A DNA stretch of 8,283 nucleotides from Planctomycetota bacterium. Its GTDB lineage: Bacteria; Planctomycetota; Phycisphaerae; FEN-1346. Under the pieces are notes generated by a model. It saw nothing but the letters and a program-made list of their open reading frames with translations. It searched no databases and was not told the origin of the DNA. Both the position numbers and the translations under genes were made by a program. Of this stretch, positions 6,526 through 8,283 are shown one piece after another. Location: contig JAPLMO010000249.1 in assembly GCA_026386995.1 (NCBI GenBank), forward strand, positions 1-8,283, written 5' to 3'. Position 1 is the stretch's first letter; each line of letters opens with the position of its first letter.

Positions 6526-6552
6526 AAGGAATTAGCATTCTGAGGATCAGGC

Positions 6553-7389
6553 ATGGCACAACCGCTGGTCAAACGCAGCATCCTGCCGGGCTTCGGCCTG
6601 TCGATGGGCTGCACGCTGCTGTACCTGAGCCTCATCGTGCTCATCCCGCTCTCGACGATCCTCCTGAAGACCGCCGGGATGGGGTGGTCGCAGTTCGTCG
6701 AGGCGACGACCTCGCCGCGCGTCATGGCATCGTACCGCGTGACGCTTGAGACGTCGCTGGCGGCGGCGGTCACCAACGCCGTCTTCGGCCTGCTGGTGGC
6801 GTGGGTGCTGGTGCGTTATCGGTTCCACGGCAAGAAACTGGTCGATGCGGTCATCGACCTGCCGTTCGCGCTGCCGACGGCGGTGGCGGGCATCGCCCTG
6901 ACGACGTTGTACGCCAACAACGGATGGATCGGGCAGTGGCCGGCCAAACTCGGCGTCCCTGTGGCGTACACGCCGCTGGGCATCACGGTGGCCCTGACGT
7001 TCATCGGCCTGCCGTTCGTGGTGCGCACGGTGGAGCCGGTGCTCCAGGACCTCAGCCGCGAGGTGGAGGAGGCCGCCGCAAGCCTGGGCGCGAGCCGCTG
7101 GCAGACGTTTACGCGGGTCATCCTGCCGGACATCCTGCCGGCGCTCCTGACGGGCTTCTCGCTGGCATTCGCGCGGGCGCTGGGCGAGTACGGCTCGGTC
7201 GTCTTCATCGCGGGCAACATGCCGATGAAGACCGAGATCACGCCCCTCTTGATTGTGACGAAACTGGAGCAGTACGACTTCGCCGGCGCGACGGCCGTGG
7301 CCTCCGTCATGCTGGTGGCGTCGTTCGTGCTGCTCCTGGTGATCAACATCCTCCAGAAATGGAGTGCGCGCTACCGCGCGCCGGCGTAA
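6553..7389 (+). CDS. cysT: Sulfate ABC transporter permease CysT
   Basis: One of the two membrane permeases of the sulfate/thiosulfate importer (called CysU in Escherichia coli). It has 278 residues, a normal length for CysT, with hydrophobic segments at about residues 18-40, 66-88, 100-120, 142-160, 195-222 and 245-266. The cytoplasmic EAA loop that docks onto the CysA ATPase is EEAAASLGASRWQTFTRVIL (172-191). IDLPFALPTAVAGIALTTLY (101-120) and FARALGEYGSVVFIAGNMP (206-224) are typical CysT stretches, with KTEITPLLI after them. The ATG has a clear ribosome-binding site, GAGGA (6542-6546), seven nucleotides upstream. It is separated from sbp and from cysW by palindromic elements, which is unusual because these genes are commonly tightly packed. 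Confidence 0.94.
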   Translation: MAQPLVKRSILPGFGLSMGCTLLYLSLIVLIPLSTILLKTAGMGWSQFVEATTSPRVMASYRVTLETSLAAAVTNAVFGLLVAWVLVRYRFHGKKLVDAVIDLPFALPTAVAGIALTTLYANNGWIGQWPAKLGVPVAYTPLGITVALTFIGLPFVVRTVEPVLQDLSREVEEAAASLGASRWQTFTRVILPDILPALLTGFSLAFARALGEYGSVVFIAGNMPMKTEITPLLIVTKLEQYDFAGATAVASVMLVASFVLLLVINILQKWSARYRAPA

Positions 7390-7415
7390 CCGGACAGGGC
7401 CACATGAAAAGTTTT

Positions 7416-7596
7416 GCGAGGCGGGTCTCCGTACCCGCCGCGCTCGTAGGCGCGGTGATGCTGGGTGCCACGGCTGCGCTTTTTGCAGCCGTGATCTGCG
7501 TCGAACGGCATCACGGTTGCTGAACGGCGCAACCGTGGCACCCGGCTCACGAGGTTTTGCGGCAGTCGTCGCGGCGGGTACGGAGACCCGCCGCGC
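7416..7596. repeat. Doubly nested inverted repeat between cysT and cysW (element 3)
   Basis: Four hairpin units lie in the order A-B-B'-A'. The outer pair 7420-7442 and 7570-7592 is a 23-bp perfect inverted repeat, and each copy is itself a hairpin (GGCGGG with CCCGCC, 8-nt loop). The inner pair GGGTGCCACGG (7463-7473) and CCGTGGCACCC (7533-7543) encloses two more hairpins: CACGGCTGC (7469-7477) with 7485-7493, and CACGGTTGC (7512-7520) with GCAACCGTG (7529-7537). GTTTTGCG occurs as a direct repeat at 7411-7418 and 7554-7561. The element occupies most of the 236-bp gap, an exceptionally large break between cysT and cysW. The remainder of the gap (7597-7625) holds only the cysW ribosome-binding site. 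Confidence 0.9.
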
Positions 7597-7625
7597 TGTT
7601 GCGCGGAGCCAGAGGGCGGTAAGGG

Positions 7626-8283
7626 ATGCCAGGCGGTCCGTCATTGGCGGTCCATAGCGAGCGGGGCCCGGCGGGGCGCGCGATCACCGAGTCGCGGCTC
7701 GTGCGGTGGACCCTGATTGCGGCGGCCCTCGTGTTCCTGGGTTTTTTTCTGCTCGTGCCGCTCGTGGCGATCTTTGCCCAGGCGCTGGAGAAGGGCCTTG
7801 AGGCCTACTGGGCGGCGCTGGCGGACCCGATGGCGCAGTCGGCCATCTGGCTGACGCTCGTGACGGCGGCGATCTCGGTGCCGCTGAATGTGGTCTTCGG
7901 CGTGATGGCCGCGTGGGCGATCGCCAAGTTCGAGTTCCGCGGCAAGAGCGTCCTGGTGACCCTGATCGACCTGCCGTTCGCCGTTTCGCCGGTGGTCTCG
8001 GGGCTGGTGTTCGTGCTGCTCTTCGGCCTCCAGGGGTGGATGGGCCCGTGGCTGAAGGAGCACGACATCCGCATCATTTTCGCCGTGCCGGGCATCGTGC
8101 TGGCGACGATGTTCGTGACGTTTCCGTTCGTCGCCCGCGAACTGATTCCGCTGAGGCAGGCGCAGGGCTCCGAAGAGGAGCAGGCGGCGCTCGTGCTCGG
8201 CGCGACCGGCTGGCAGACGTTCTGGCGCGTGACGTTGCCGAACGTCAAGTGGGGCCTGCTGTACGGCGTCATCCTGTGCAACG
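7626..8283 (+). CDS. cysW: Sulfate ABC transporter permease CysW (3' part beyond window)
   Basis: The second permease of the sulfate importer, paired with CysT. I read 219 residues before the window ends. The start is well fixed: ATG 7626 follows an in-frame TAA at 7620-7622, with AGAGGG (7611-7616) as a likely ribosome-binding site. Hydrophobic segments lie at about residues 27-50, 72-100, 108-135 and 150-170. LIDLPFAVSPVVSGLVFVLL (113-132) is a typical CysW stretch, and the EAA-type loop EEEQAALVLGATGWQTFWRV (183-202) is the ATPase docking site. The N-terminus (residues 1-26) is hydrophilic and cytoplasmic. About 60-70 residues are missing compared with usual family length. The cysA ATPase gene would be expected next. 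Confidence 0.92.
   Translation, partial: MPGGPSLAVHSERGPAGRAITESRLVRWTLIAAALVFLGFFLLVPLVAIFAQALEKGLEAYWAALADPMAQSAIWLTLVTAAISVPLNVVFGVMAAWAIAKFEFRGKSVLVTLIDLPFAVSPVVSGLVFVLLFGLQGWMGPWLKEHDIRIIFAVPGIVLATMFVTFPFVARELIPLRQAQGSEEEQAALVLGATGWQTFWRVTLPNVKWGLLYGVILCN

Noticed and set aside
6434..7596. CRISPR array or insertion sequence
   Set aside because: There are no regularly spaced direct repeats and no transposase reading frame; the units are inverted and differ in sequence between gaps.
6547..7644. 365-codon minus-strand open frame
   Set aside because: Antisense to cysT and element 3, rich in Arg/His/Gln, and without domains.

Overview
The window reads as chromosomal DNA from a GC-rich bacterium. 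The gene set (a GH20 enzyme of the 'FNVxCDET' type, a long double-barrel U32 protein, a secreted SMP-30/gluconolactonase, an Rrf2 regulator in front of a sulfate ABC transporter) and the abundant intergenic palindromes suggest a Planctomycetota-like genome. That assignment is an inference from protein style, not a database result.

Layout. Minus strand, left side: a GH20 beta-N-acetylhexosaminidase-like gene (826 down to the window edge, partial) lies downstream of a U32 peptidase-family/RNA-hydroxylase-like gene (3537 to 997); the gap between them holds a 29-bp perfect inverted repeat. A divergent intergenic region (3538-3705) separates these from the plus strand. Plus strand, right side: a secreted SMP-30/gluconolactonase-family protein (3706-4674), then an apparent transcription unit of an Rrf2 regulator (4816-5280), the sulfate-binding protein Sbp (about 5338-6429), and the permeases CysT (6553-7389) and CysW (7626 to the edge, partial). 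The CysA ATPase would be expected just beyond the right edge.

How the genes work together. Sbp captures sulfate (or thiosulfate) outside the cytoplasmic membrane and CysT/CysW form the channel. The Rrf2 protein has four clustered cysteines that could hold an Fe-S cluster, so it may link uptake to sulfur or Fe-S status. The same dyad, ACGAC-N7-GTCGT, occurs twice: directly after the -10 box of the rrf2 promoter and in the rrf2-sbp gap, again directly after a -10-like hexamer. This is a concrete candidate for the operator through which the regulator controls itself and the transporter.

The other notable layer is a set of nested, hairpin-forming inverted repeats: GH20/U32 gap, sbp-cysT gap, cysT-cysW gap, and a solitary hairpin after the SMP-30 gene. 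They share architecture and a GGGTG-type flank, and two of them fill both intercistronic gaps of the transporter genes, resembling REP/BIME elements. No RNA genes, CRISPR arrays or transposase genes were seen.
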